Of a stretch of DNA of 64,000 nt, positions 28,082 to 36,189 are shown one piece after another. The first letter of the stretch is position 1. The number at the start of each line of letters is the position of its first letter. The notes beneath the pieces were generated by a model. That model did no database searches and was not told the DNA's origin. It saw only the letters and a program-made list of their open reading frames with translations. This DNA is from Niallia sp. Man26 (lineage in GTDB: Bacteria > Bacillota > Bacilli > Bacillales > Cytobacillaceae), in assembly GCF_022049065.2 (NCBI RefSeq), contig NZ_CP095743.1, positions 2,681,001 through 2,745,000 on the forward strand, given 5' to 3'. Both the position numbers and the translations under genes were made by a program.

Positions 28082-30019
28082 ATGGATACAAAATATTTAG
28101 ACCTGCTAACAGAAAAATACGATAGTGAAGAAAAAGTAGTGACAGAAATAATAAATTTGGATGCCATTTTAAACCTGCCAAAAGGGACTGAGCATTTTGT
28201 CAGTGACCTGCATGGGGAATTCCATGCGTTCCAGCACGTCTTGAGAAACGGCTCTGGAAATGTAAAGGAAAAGATTAAAGAATTGTTTCATGAAGAGCTT
28301 TCCAAAAAAGAGATGGACGAGTTTGCTACACTTGTTTACTATCCTGAGGAAAAGCTCCAGCTTGTTATCAACTCATTCGAGTCAGACCAATTATTGTACG
28401 AATGGTATGTGGAAACGATTGAAAAGATGGTTCGCCTAGTTTCCTATGCTTCTTCCAAATATACTCGTTCTAAGGTTCGCAAGGAGCTGCCGAAGCAATT
28501 CGTGTATATTATTGAAGAGCTGCTGTATAAAAAAGACGAACTCGACAATAAAAAAGAATACTACTCAAAAATCCTCCAAAGAATCATCTCCCTTGGTCAA
28601 GCAAGCAAGCTTATTACAGGGTTAGCATATACGATTCAAAGACTGGTAGTGGACCATTTGCATGTAGTTGGCGATATATACGACAGAGGCCCTCATCCTG
28701 ATAAAATTATGGAAACCTTAATGGACTATCATTCTGTTGACATTCAGTGGGGAAATCATGATGTTTTATGGATTGGTGCATTTGCCGGCTCTAAAGTATG
28801 CCTTGCCAATATTATCCGCATATGTGCACGCTATGACAACCTTGATATTATTGAAGATGCTTATGGCATTAATTTAAGACCATTGTTAAATCTTGCAGAG
28901 AAATATTATGAAGATAACCAAGCCTTCCGTCCGAAGCTGAATGCTAAAAGGGAAGAAATTGGCGAAGAGAATATCCTGCAAATCACTAAAATCCACCAGG
29001 CTATCAGCATGATACAATTTAAATTAGAGCAGCCGATTATTAAAAGAAGACCAGATTTTAAGATGGAGCACCGTCTCCTTTTAGATAAAATCGATTTCAA
29101 ATCAAATACGATTGTTTTGCATGGTAATACCTATCAACTTGAAAACACTTGTTTTTCAACCATTGATCCATCTGATCCGGCAAAGCTTTTGCCTGAAGAA
29201 GAACAAGTTTTAGAAAAGCTGCTTTTTTCGATTCAACATTCTGAGAAGCTTGCAAGACATATGACTTTCTTAATGAAAAAAGGCAGCCTTTATTTAAAAT
29301 ACAACGGCAACTTACTGATCCATGGCTGTATTCCGTTAAATCAAGATGGCAGTATGAAAACAATGGAGCTAAACGGCAAAGAGTACAGCGGCAAAAAGCT
29401 GCTTGATGTGTTTGAGAAATACTTGCGCGAAAGTTTCTCTCATCCTGAAATAACGGATGACCTGGCAACAGATATGATTTGGTATTTATGGACAGGCGAA
29501 AATTCCTCGCTGTTTGGAAAGAAAGACATGACTACCTTTGAGCGCTATTTCATCAAGGAAAAAGCGATACATAAAGAGCAGAAAAATCCTTACTATCAGT
29601 TAAGGGAAGAAGAAGCAACTTGCAGAAGAATCCTTGAGGAATTCAACATGAATCCTGATCACGGCCATATTATCAACGGGCATACGCCTGTTGAAGAAAT
29701 AAACGGAGAAAATCCGATTAAGGCTAATGGAAGGATGATTGTTATTGACGGCGGCTTTTCCAAAGCATATCAATCTAAAACAGGGATAGCAGGCTACACC
29801 CTTCTTTACAACTCATATGGCATGCAGCTAGTGGCACATAAACGTTTTATTAGCAAAGAAGATGTTCTCCAGACAGGAACAGACGTCCTTTCTGTCAAAA
29901 GAGTTGTAGACCGAGAGCTGAAGCGAAAACGAGTTATGGAAACAAACATAGGAGAGAAATTGCTCGAGCAAAGAGACGACCTCCAGCATCTTCTCGAATA
30001 CAGGTACAAAGTGAGATAA
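28082..30019 (+). CDS. fbp: Fructose-1,6-bisphosphatase, class III
   Basis: This manganese-dependent enzyme removes the C1 phosphate of fructose-1,6-bisphosphate in gluconeogenesis. The 645-residue protein has the metallophosphoesterase motifs [17 protein letters not shown] and NGHTPV and lacks the class I or II folds. I start at ATG 28082, with AGGAGAGGTG upstream; ten extra codons are open without a site. It is transcribed alone and ends at a strong terminator. The 296-base gap before it contains a short hairpin (27831-27853) but no further gene. Confidence 0.95.
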   Translation: MDTKYLDLLTEKYDSEEKVVTEIINLDAILNLPKGTEHFVSDLHGEFHAFQHVLRNGSGNVKEKIKELFHEELSKKEMDEFATLVYYPEEKLQLVINSFESDQLLYEWYVETIEKMVRLVSYASSKYTRSKVRKELPKQFVYIIEELLYKKDELDNKKEYYSKILQRIISLGQASKLITGLAYTIQRLVVDHLHVVGDIYDRGPHPDKIMETLMDYHSVDIQWGNHDVLWIGAFAGSKVCLANIIRICARYDNLDIIEDAYGINLRPLLNLAEKYYEDNQAFRPKLNAKREEIGEENILQITKIHQAISMIQFKLEQPIIKRRPDFKMEHRLLLDKIDFKSNTIVLHGNTYQLENTCFSTIDPSDPAKLLPEEEQVLEKLLFSIQHSEKLARHMTFLMKKGSLYLKYNGNLLIHGCIPLNQDGSMKTMELNGKEYSGKKLLDVFEKYLRESFSHPEITDDLATDMIWYLWTGENSSLFGKKDMTTFERYFIKEKAIHKEQKNPYYQLREEEATCRRILEEFNMNPDHGHIINGHTPVEEINGENPIKANGRMIVIDGGFSKAYQSKTGIAGYTLLYNSYGMQLVAHKRFISKEDVLQTGTDVLSVKRVVDRELKRKRVMETNIGEKLLEQRDDLQHLLEYRYKVR

Positions 30020-30023
30020 TTAG

Positions 30024-30058
30024 AAGCTCATGCATCACTATGATGCATGAGCTTTTTT
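30024..30058 (+). terminator. Rho-independent terminator of fbp
   Basis: AAGCTCATGCATCA and TGATGCATGAGCTT are perfect 14-base complements with a 3-base loop, followed by T. On the minus strand it may also end the small-gene cluster. Confidence 0.92.
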
Positions 30059-30132
30059 CATTGAGATTTCTTGCCGATTCTTTCTAACCACCACTTAAAT
30101 TCTGCCGAAAGCAACAAAATAAATATATGCAT
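30058..30132 (-). CDS. Candidate 24-residue peptide
   Basis: A very short frame starting MHIFILLLSAEFKWWLER and ending with a basic tail. AAAAGGAG lies 8 bases before the ATG, which is a good site. It has a hydrophobic N-terminal half and an amphipathic end, like small membrane peptides. It is the last frame of the minus-strand cluster that includes the two YrzI genes. Without comparison data this stays a candidate. Confidence 0.35.
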   Translation of the reverse strand: MHIFILLLSAEFKWWLERIGKKSQ

Positions 30133-30156
30133 ATAGCCTTCTCCTTTTAAGTTTCG

Positions 30157-30216
30157 TTAGGTGGAGTCTTTCTCCACCCACAGGATTGATTGACGCCTTT
30201 GCAAAATGATAATCAT
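30157..30216 (-). CDS. Candidate 19-residue peptide
   Basis: A frame starting MIIILQRRQSILWVEK with AAAGGGTG 7 bases upstream. Its 3-prime end contains a perfect GGTGGAG and CTCCACC hairpin (30160-30178), so this stretch could instead be a structured spacer or processing site between the YrzI gene and the next frame. Confidence 0.25.
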   Translation of the reverse strand: MIIILQRRQSILWVEKDST

Positions 30217-30250
30217 ATTGTTCACCCTTTCTTTTTTCTTTTATTAAACA

Positions 30251-30391
30251 TTATAAATATCGATGATGTGACATATGTTTGTCTTTCTGCTCTTCCATTA
30301 ACTTTTCAATTCTTGCTTGATGCAAATGTTCCTCTGTACTTACTTTCCGCTTGCGAATAATGAGGGTAAAAAACAATAGATTCAGTGTCAT
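30251..30391 (-). CDS. YrzI family small protein, second copy
   Basis: A 46-residue protein beginning MTLNLLFFTLIIRKRKVS, the signature of the YrzI family (a hydrophobic N-terminus starting MTLN, then a basic, charged helix). AGGAGGTGG lies about 6 bases before the ATG. It shares the first residues with the gene just upstream, so the two are tandem paralogues. Function unknown; such copies are often clustered in Bacillus. It is too short for standard ORF cut-offs. Confidence 0.8.
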   Translation of the reverse strand: MTLNLLFFTLIIRKRKVSTEEHLHQARIEKLMEEQKDKHMSHHRYL

Positions 30392-30426
30392 TTATACCAC
30401 CTCCTTCTTAGTCGTACTTTTCTTAC

Positions 30427-30579
30427 TTAAAACATATTTCTGGGAAAATCACCTAGCAGCAATTGCTTTTGGTTGTTTTCTTCTATTAATTGCTCCATTA
30501 GCAAATCATGCATATGTTGCTCATGCGATTTTTGATTTTTTTTAATCGTTATCGACATAAATAGAATATTCAGTGTCAT
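30427..30579 (-). CDS. YrzI family small protein, first copy
   Basis: A 50-residue protein beginning MTLNILFMSITIKKNQKS, then a histidine- and glutamate-rich helix. AAAGGGGGTG precedes the ATG. It is 35 bases upstream of the second copy and aligned with it over the first dozen residues. No clear sigma-A promoter is visible in the 70 bases upstream; transcription may pass through the two terminators before it, or use a sporulation sigma factor. Confidence 0.8.
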   Translation of the reverse strand: MTLNILFMSITIKKNQKSHEQHMHDLLMEQLIEENNQKQLLLGDFPRNMF

Positions 30580-30648
30580 TTGCTCACCCCCTTTACGTTG
30601 CCATTACCATTATTTAACTAAAATGTTAATTTTTAATTAAAAAGGCGC

Positions 30649-30680
30649 AAAAAAACCGCAGTTAATCTAGGCTCCTGCGG
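30649..30680 (-). terminator. Second terminator after the 29-codon gene
   Basis: CCGCAG and CTGCGG with a 13-base loop, then a run of seven T on the minus strand. Its stem sequence nearly repeats that of the terminator 23 bases upstream. Confidence 0.8.
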
Positions 30681-30702
30681 CACTTTTTAAAAAAAGGCAT
30701 AT

Positions 30703-30735
30703 AAAAAACCGCAGGGACAGAATTCACCTGCGGTT
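30703..30735 (-). terminator. First terminator after the 29-codon gene
   Basis: AACCGCAGG and CCTGCGGTT with an 11-base loop, followed by TTTTTT on the minus strand, 20 bases after the small ORF stop. Confidence 0.9.
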
Positions 30736-30755
30736 GGATAGGCTATTATAATGAA

Positions 30756-30845
30756 TTAGCTATTCCAAATTATCACTGGTTGAATTCGTGCATAAACATA
30801 TTGAGTTGTCATTTTGCCTGCTGCTCCGATAAATACGTTTTGCAT
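30756..30845 (-). CDS. Small unknown protein of 29 residues with its own promoter and terminators
   Basis: The frame starts MQNVFIGAAGKMTTQYVY and ends with a hydrophobic VIIWNS tail. AAAGGAGG lies 9 bases before the ATG, a strong site. A near-consensus sigma-A promoter lies 40 bases upstream and two tandem terminators follow, which defines a transcript of about 170 bases with this as its only frame. I do not recognise the peptide. It could be a small protein, a peptide signal or toxin-like peptide, or the coding part of a dual-function RNA. Confidence 0.6.
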   Translation of the reverse strand: MQNVFIGAAGKMTTQYVYARIQPVIIWNS

Positions 30846-30884
30846 ATCATTCAACCTCCTTTTGAAATAGTTTTTACATTGGCA

Positions 30885-30913
30885 ATTATATCCTCGATTT
30901 CCAGTTTTGTAAA
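30885..30913 (-). promoter_or_regulatory. Strong sigma-A promoter of the 29-codon gene
   Basis: On the minus strand TTTACA (30908-30913), exactly 17 bases and a perfect TATAAT (30885-30890). Transcription would start near 30878, about 33 bases before the small ORF. Confidence 0.82.
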
Positions 30914-30987
30914 CCCCTTTTTCCAGATATGGGTTTTTTATATTAAAGTTTTTGAATAATAGGTTTAATGCTTGTATTTAAAGGGCA

Positions 30988-31018
30988 TAAAAAAAAGAGC
31001 ATGATTTTCTCATCCTCT
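30988..31018 (-). terminator. Terminator of yrhC
   Basis: On the minus strand AGAGGATGA and TCATGCTCT arms (one mismatch) with a 5-base loop are followed by TTTTTTT. Confidence 0.82.
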
Positions 31019-31037
31019 TTGTAGCATATATATTTTA

Positions 31038-31283
31038 TTACATATCGTTATCTGTCATATCACTGATCATTTTTTTGTATTTCTTTACTTTAGCGAAAAA
31101 GAAAATAGATGTACCTAATGTTAAGACTGAAGTAATTGCCATCGCTTCATCATGCCATTTCACTTCATGAACAGCCGGAACGATAACCCCTAAATAAAAA
31201 AAGACTCCAACAGCTAGCAAAACAATGGCAAATCGTTTGTAGTCTGCCAATTTCCCCGACAAGTCCTTCAACGTTTTCTCCAT
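31038..31283 (-). CDS. yrhC: YrhC-like membrane protein
   Basis: An 81-residue protein with two membrane helices (about 18-37 and 47-65) separated by a short histidine-containing loop, and charged ends. Position after mccB matches B. subtilis yrhC, the last gene of the yrrT operon; function is unknown. The ribosome binding site (CAGGGAT) is weak. A terminator lies between mccB and this gene, so it may be expressed partly by readthrough. Confidence 0.82.
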   Translation of the reverse strand: MEKTLKDLSGKLADYKRFAIVLLAVGVFFYLGVIVPAVHEVKWHDEAMAITSVLTLGTSIFFFAKVKKYKKMISDMTDNDM

Positions 31284-31382
31284 TTTTATCCCTGCTTTCT
31301 ACTTTTCTATAACTCTACTGTACCATAAGCATGGTCGTCTTTTCTTTAGCAATTGATAGCATGTTAGGAAAATAATAACAAG

Positions 31383-31413
31383 AAAAAAACTGCCTTCTAT
31401 AAAAGGCAGTTTT
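31383..31413 (-). terminator. Terminator after mccB
   Basis: AAACTGCCTT and AAGGCAGTTT arms with a 6-base loop, followed by a T run on the minus strand. Confidence 0.88.
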
Positions 31414-31417
31414 CTTC

Positions 31418-32551
<1,134 letters not shown>

Positions 32552-33475
32552 TTAAATTCCTCCTTCAAAAATCTTTTTACTAATATAGCGGTCGCTGCTG
32601 TCCGGTAGGATTACAACTATATTGGTGCCTGGTGCAGCTAGTTTCGCTTCTGCCAAGGCGGCATATAGGGCTGCCCCTGAGGAGCTTCCCACAAGCAGGC
32701 CTTCCTTAAGCGCTGCCTCATTCACCTTTAAAAAGGCATCGCTATCACTGACTGTATAAATTTTATCGAAGTAAGCTGGGTCCATATAAGGTGGCAGAAA
32801 CTCCATCCCAATCCCTTCTGTTTTATGAGGGCCAGACTTCCCGCCATTTAGGATCGATCCTTCTGGCTCGACAATAACCGTTTTTATTGAATGTTTTTGT
32901 TCTTTCAAATATCGGGCGGTACCCATAAATGTCCCGCCCGTACCTGCACCTGCAATAAAAACGTCAATATTGCCTTCGAGCTGTTCCCAAATCTCCGGTC
33001 CAAGTGTCTTGTAATAGGTGTCTGGGTTTGCTTCGTTTTCGAATTGGCCTGGAATAAAGGAATCGGGAATGCTTTTTTGCAGCTCTTTCGCCTTTTCAAT
33101 CGCACCAGCCATTCCTTTTGCTGTTGGGGTATGGACAATTTCTGCTCCTAATGCCTTCATAACTTGCTGTTTTTCCACGCTGAATTTTTCTGGCACACAG
33201 ACGATTACTTTCACATCTTGATTTAATGCTGCAAGAGCCAAGCCGATTCCTGTATTCCCTGCAGTCGGTTCAATAACCGTTCCGCCTTTCTTCAGCTTCC
33301 CTGTCTCAAAAGCATCTTGGATCAACTTGATTCCCAGTCTGTCTTTAATACTTCCTCCTGGATTATAATACTCAAGCTTTGCAAATATACGAACTTCATT
33401 GGGCAAAGGAAAATGGGTAATCTCAACCATTGGTGTATTGCCAATAAGCTGATGCACATTGTTGTAAACTCTCAT
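32552..33475 (-). CDS. mccA: Cystathionine beta-synthase (O-acetylserine-dependent)
   Basis: MccA joins homocysteine and O-acetylserine to cystathionine. The 307-residue PLP enzyme has the lysine K44 in NPGGSIKDR and the phosphate loop TAGNTGIGLA. The fold is that of cysteine synthase, but the partnership with mccB and the B. subtilis length of 307 mark it as MccA. I start at ATG 33475 with AGGAGG upstream; 27 extra codons are open without a site. A CymR-like box lies upstream at 33560-33585. Confidence 0.95.
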   Translation of the reverse strand: MRVYNNVHQLIGNTPMVEITHFPLPNEVRIFAKLEYYNPGGSIKDRLGIKLIQDAFETGKLKKGGTVIEPTAGNTGIGLALAALNQDVKVIVCVPEKFSVEKQQVMKALGAEIVHTPTAKGMAGAIEKAKELQKSIPDSFIPGQFENEANPDTYYKTLGPEIWEQLEGNIDVFIAGAGTGGTFMGTARYLKEQKHSIKTVIVEPEGSILNGGKSGPHKTEGIGMEFLPPYMDPAYFDKIYTVSDSDAFLKVNEAALKEGLLVGSSSGAALYAALAEAKLAAPGTNIVVILPDSSDRYISKKIFEGGI

Positions 33476-33559
33476 GATCATTTCCCTCCTTCTATATATC
33501 ATTGCCTGTTTTGCTTCTAACTCTGTTTGCAATTTATACCGATTACCGCTTATCACAGC

Positions 33560-33585
33560 TATTCCTATTTGAATAGTCAGAATTA
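33560..33585 (-). promoter_or_regulatory. CymR-like box upstream of mccA
   Basis: On the minus strand TAATTC, 14 bases, AGGAATA-type half site (GGAAT preceded by ATA). It shares its fixed positions and 26-base length with the box upstream of yrrT. It lies about 21 bases before a possible -10 element TATAAA (33533-33538), where a bound repressor would cover the -35 region. Confidence 0.6.
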
Positions 33586-33597
33586 AATGCTAGAATC

Positions 33598-33625
33598 GGG
33601 GAAGTTCCTATTATTAGGACTCCCC
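33598..33625 (-). terminator. Hairpin after mtnN, possible weak terminator
   Basis: GGGGAGTCCTA and TAGGAACTTCCCC arms pair with one bulge; the next bases are not T-rich. Together with the second CymR-like box it suggests that mccA and mccB can be transcribed apart from yrrT and mtnN. Confidence 0.5.
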
Positions 33626-33632
33626 GCTATAA

Positions 33633-34328
33633 TCAGTTCATTTTTTGAACGATTCCCACTACTAAGTTCGCCGAATGGACTGCTGCCTTTTCTAAGTATT
33701 GATCAAAGGAAAGATGTGATTCTTTTCCAGCTATATCCGATAGAGAACGAATGATAACAAATGGAATTTCATGCTGATAGGCAACTTGAGCTATTGCAGC
33801 TGCTTCCATTTCTACAGCCTGTAATCCAGTGAATTTCGTCTTGATGAAGGCTGCCCTTTCCGGATCATTAATAAAGGAATCACCTGTTGTAATAAGGCCT
33901 CTGACAACAGCATACTCCCCTATTTCCTTCGCGCTTGATTCAGCTATCTGGATTAGACCATTATCTGCTGCAAAACTCGCAGGCATTTGCGGTACTTGAC
34001 CGTATTCATAACCAAATATAGTCGCATCCACATCATGATGTCTCACTTCGTCTGAGATGACAACATCGCCGACATTCAAGTCAGGGTTTAATCCTCCAGC
34101 AGAGCCTGTATTGATTAAATAGTCCGGTTTGAACGTTTGCAGCAGAATAGTCGTGCTCATCGCAGCATTAACTTTGCCTATGCCTGAGCGAAGCAGCACA
34201 ACATCCTTCCCAGCAAGATTACCTTCAATAAATTGAAATCCGGCAATTGTCTGCTCTTTTTTATTGTCCATTTGTTCTCTGAGTATGGCAACTTCTTCTT
34301 CCATTGCACCGATTATTGCTATTTTCAT
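33633..34328 (-). CDS. mtnN: 5-methylthioadenosine / S-adenosylhomocysteine nucleosidase
   Basis: MtnN removes adenine from methylthioadenosine and S-adenosylhomocysteine, the first step in recycling the methyl donor by-product toward cysteine. The 231-residue protein begins [13 protein letters not shown] and has the INTGSAGGL substrate loop, [12 protein letters not shown] and the catalytic aspartate in [10 protein letters not shown]. The ATG at 34328 has GAGGGA upstream; a longer frame overlapping yrrT is rejected. It follows yrrT by 19 bases. Confidence 0.95.
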   Translation of the reverse strand: MKIAIIGAMEEEVAILREQMDNKKEQTIAGFQFIEGNLAGKDVVLLRSGIGKVNAAMSTTILLQTFKPDYLINTGSAGGLNPDLNVGDVVISDEVRHHDVDATIFGYEYGQVPQMPASFAADNGLIQIAESSAKEIGEYAVVRGLITTGDSFINDPERAAFIKTKFTGLQAVEMEAAAIAQVAYQHEIPFVIIRSLSDIAGKESHLSFDQYLEKAAVHSANLVVGIVQKMN

Positions 34329-34347
34329 GTACTTCCCTCTTTCTAAG

Positions 34348-34983
34348 CTACACTTTTGTTCCTTCCATGATCCAAACAAACTCATTTAAGCGGGTGAATG
34401 CGGCAGTAAAGCCTGCTTCCTCTAACATCCTCTGTAATACGGGAATAGTGGAATAGTATTCACGAGCTAAGTCTTCAGCCAGGTTATGGAAACCACTTTT
34501 TGCAGCGGCATCTTTTGCTTTTTCATAGTCTTCTTCGGAACGAAACATCGTATCCGCAAAAACTATTTTACCAGATGAAGGCAGTAAATTACTATAAAGA
34601 GTAATTGCTTCTGCTTTTTCTTCATCTGTTAAATGATGAAAAGCATAGGTGCTCACGAAAACATCTGGCGCACTCTCTGTTGAGAAGTTAAGAAAATCTC
34701 CATCCTTCACCACTGCTTTTTCATTCAGCTTCTCCTCTGCTAATTTCCGCATAGCTTTGGAAGGCTCTATACCTGTAACAAACAATCCTTTATCTGCAAG
34801 CTTTAAAGTCAAGTTCCCAGTGCCTGGGCCAAATTCGACTACTGTGCCGTAAGCCCGGTTTGCCACTTCATCTAATATCTGTTCGTAGTTTCGGAACACT
34901 TCTTTGTATTCTATATCTTTTGTTAAACTTTCATCATAAGTGTCAGCCCATTTTTCAAAGATCTCCATAAATTCTTTACCCAT
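34348..34983 (-). CDS. yrrT: YrrT, SAM-dependent methyltransferase
   Basis: A 211-residue class I methyltransferase with the SAM motif [11 protein letters not shown] near residue 50, then TGIEPS. In B. subtilis yrrT begins the operon that converts methionine by-products to cysteine; its own substrate is unproven. AAAGGGG lies 9 bases before the ATG. A CymR-like box lies 26 bases upstream of the start. Confidence 0.9.
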   Translation of the reverse strand: MGKEFMEIFEKWADTYDESLTKDIEYKEVFRNYEQILDEVANRAYGTVVEFGPGTGNLTLKLADKGLFVTGIEPSKAMRKLAEEKLNEKAVVKDGDFLNFSTESAPDVFVSTYAFHHLTDEEKAEAITLYSNLLPSSGKIVFADTMFRSEEDYEKAKDAAAKSGFHNLAEDLAREYYSTIPVLQRMLEEAGFTAAFTRLNEFVWIMEGTKV

Positions 34984-35008
34984 TTCTCATGCCCCTTTCA
35001 TAGCAAAC

Positions 35009-35034
35009 AATTCCAATATACATACTATGAATTA
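35009..35034 (-). promoter_or_regulatory. CymR-like box upstream of yrrT
   Basis: On the minus strand TAATTC, 14 bases, GGAATT (preceded by ATT). Both half sites and several spacer positions match the box upstream of mccA. In B. subtilis CymR represses this operon when cysteine is plentiful. The site lies just downstream of the predicted promoter. Confidence 0.65.
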
Positions 35035-35052
35035 GACAAGAGTCATGTTCAT

Positions 35053-35082
35053 AATTTACCACATCCCCTATGCCTTTTTCAA
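35053..35082 (-). promoter_or_regulatory. Possible sigma-A promoter of yrrT
   Basis: TTGAAA (35077-35082), 18 bases, TAAATT (35053-35058) on the minus strand. The -10 is a modest match, so this is a weak call. Confidence 0.4.
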
Positions 35083-35171
35083 TAATTGTGTTGAAGACAA
35101 TGTCTCCTTGTTTCATGACATATGATAAAATAGGAAAAGAGACTATTTTATTTATTGAAAGGAAGTAAAGG

Positions 35172-35378
35172 ATGAATTTCCAGCTAGATATTATAAAGGA
35201 TAAAGTAGAGTTCTTTGAAGGTGATTCTTTAAGTACTATCGAAAAAAAAATTACAGAACAAATTGAAATTAACAAAGCAATCCTGCTTGAGGTCCATTCT
35301 GTCAATCACCAAACAACACTCCAAGAAAACGGCAGACCTTATCATACGGTTATGGTTCATTTTAAAATAAAAAAATAA
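35172..35378 (+). CDS. yrzA: YrzA, DUF2536 family protein
   Basis: A 68-residue protein beginning MNFQLDIIKDKVEFFEGDSL, then a helix and a beta end (ILLEVHSVNHQT, VMVHFKIKK). Sequence and place between yrrS and yrrT match B. subtilis yrzA (DUF2536). Function unknown. AAAGGAAG lies before the ATG. It is one of few plus-strand genes here and is convergent with yrrS. Confidence 0.88.
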   Translation: MNFQLDIIKDKVEFFEGDSLSTIEKKITEQIEINKAILLEVHSVNHQTTLQENGRPYHTVMVHFKIKK

Positions 35379-35380
35379 CA

Positions 35381-35415
35381 AAAAAGAAACTGCTTATAAG
35401 ATTATAAGCAGTTTC
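35381..35415. terminator. Terminator between yrzA and yrrS
   Basis: GAAACTGCTTAT and ATAAGCAGTTTC arms with a short AT loop; TTTTTT follows on the minus strand, so it mainly ends yrrS. Confidence 0.87.
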
Positions 35416-35421
35416 ACTCAT

Positions 35422-36063
35422 TTAACGTATATTTAAATCATTGATTTCCTCTACTTTTGTCGGTTTCCAGCCGCTGCCGTCCACCCACTCAATATAAACG
35501 CGATATTTTTCGCTTTTATCCTTTGTAGAAACAGTGCCGATTGATTTATTCTGATCTTTATTATTGTTCCCTAAAAACCAAACAACCATATTGCCTTCAT
35601 CTATTCCTGTTCCGTATGCCAAAGCTTTTAACTGTTCATCCCAATCAACACCTGCTGAGTAGGAAGCTGTATGTTCACCTGACTGCGTTGTTCCAACAGG
35701 CTCCCATGAAGGATTCTCGATGGTTTTAATGACGTTTGAATCACTTCCGCCTTCGGTGATAATAGCCTCTCCATCTTTTTGTGTTTCCTGCTCTTCATCA
35801 CTTTCAGAGTCATCTGTACTTTTTGCAGCATCATTATCTGCTTGAGCGGAAGCTTGCTCGTCTTTTGTACTCTCTGTTTGGGCAGTTTTCTTATTTTCCT
35901 GGTTATCTGTCTTATTATCACCATCACTGAAAATGGAATAAGAGACAAAAACAATTAATGCTATCACAAGAATGATTAAGGCATTAAGAATAATATTCGT
36001 TTTTTTCCTCTTTGAACGCTGTTCAGATCTGCTTCGAACATTATCGTTAGTGTCTGTGCTCAA
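35422..36063 (-). CDS. yrrS: YrrS, DUF1510 membrane-anchored protein
   Basis: The 213-residue protein has a basic cytoplasmic head, one membrane helix (about 24-45), a long acidic, Gln, Asp and Ser-rich extracellular linker (about 50-105) and a C-terminal DUF1510 domain (SYSAGVDWDEQ, WFLGNNN, VYIEWVDGSGWKP). In B. subtilis yrrS follows pbpI and the two share sporulation-linked expression. TTG start with GGGAGGAG upstream. Confidence 0.88.
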   Translation of the reverse strand: MSTDTNDNVRSRSEQRSKRKKTNIILNALIILVIALIVFVSYSIFSDGDNKTDNQENKKTAQTESTKDEQASAQADNDAAKSTDDSESDEEQETQKDGEAIITEGGSDSNVIKTIENPSWEPVGTTQSGEHTASYSAGVDWDEQLKALAYGTGIDEGNMVVWFLGNNNKDQNKSIGTVSTKDKSEKYRVYIEWVDGSGWKPTKVEEINDLNIR

Positions 36064-36189
36064 CTTGTTTCTCCTCCCTATTGTTCATACATTTGTATTT
36101 ACTTTTAATTAATATCTGTATTTAAGCCAACAAAGGCTGTACATATTCTATCATGACTTTTGAATAGTGAAAAGGAAAATGGGTATTTT

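Noticed and set aside
30351..30545. A 64-codon plus-strand frame with hydrophobic stretches
   Set aside because: It is the antisense shadow of the first YrzI gene, which has a strong ribosome binding site and a family signature.
34984..35171. A SAM riboswitch (S-box) before yrrT
   Set aside because: The gene context is right, but none of the conserved S-box core or a leader terminator is visible; a CymR-like box is present instead.
34976..35305. A 109-codon minus-strand frame over yrzA and the yrrT upstream region
   Set aside because: It lies over the well-supported yrzA gene and the CymR-like box, and has no ribosome binding site or recognisable family.
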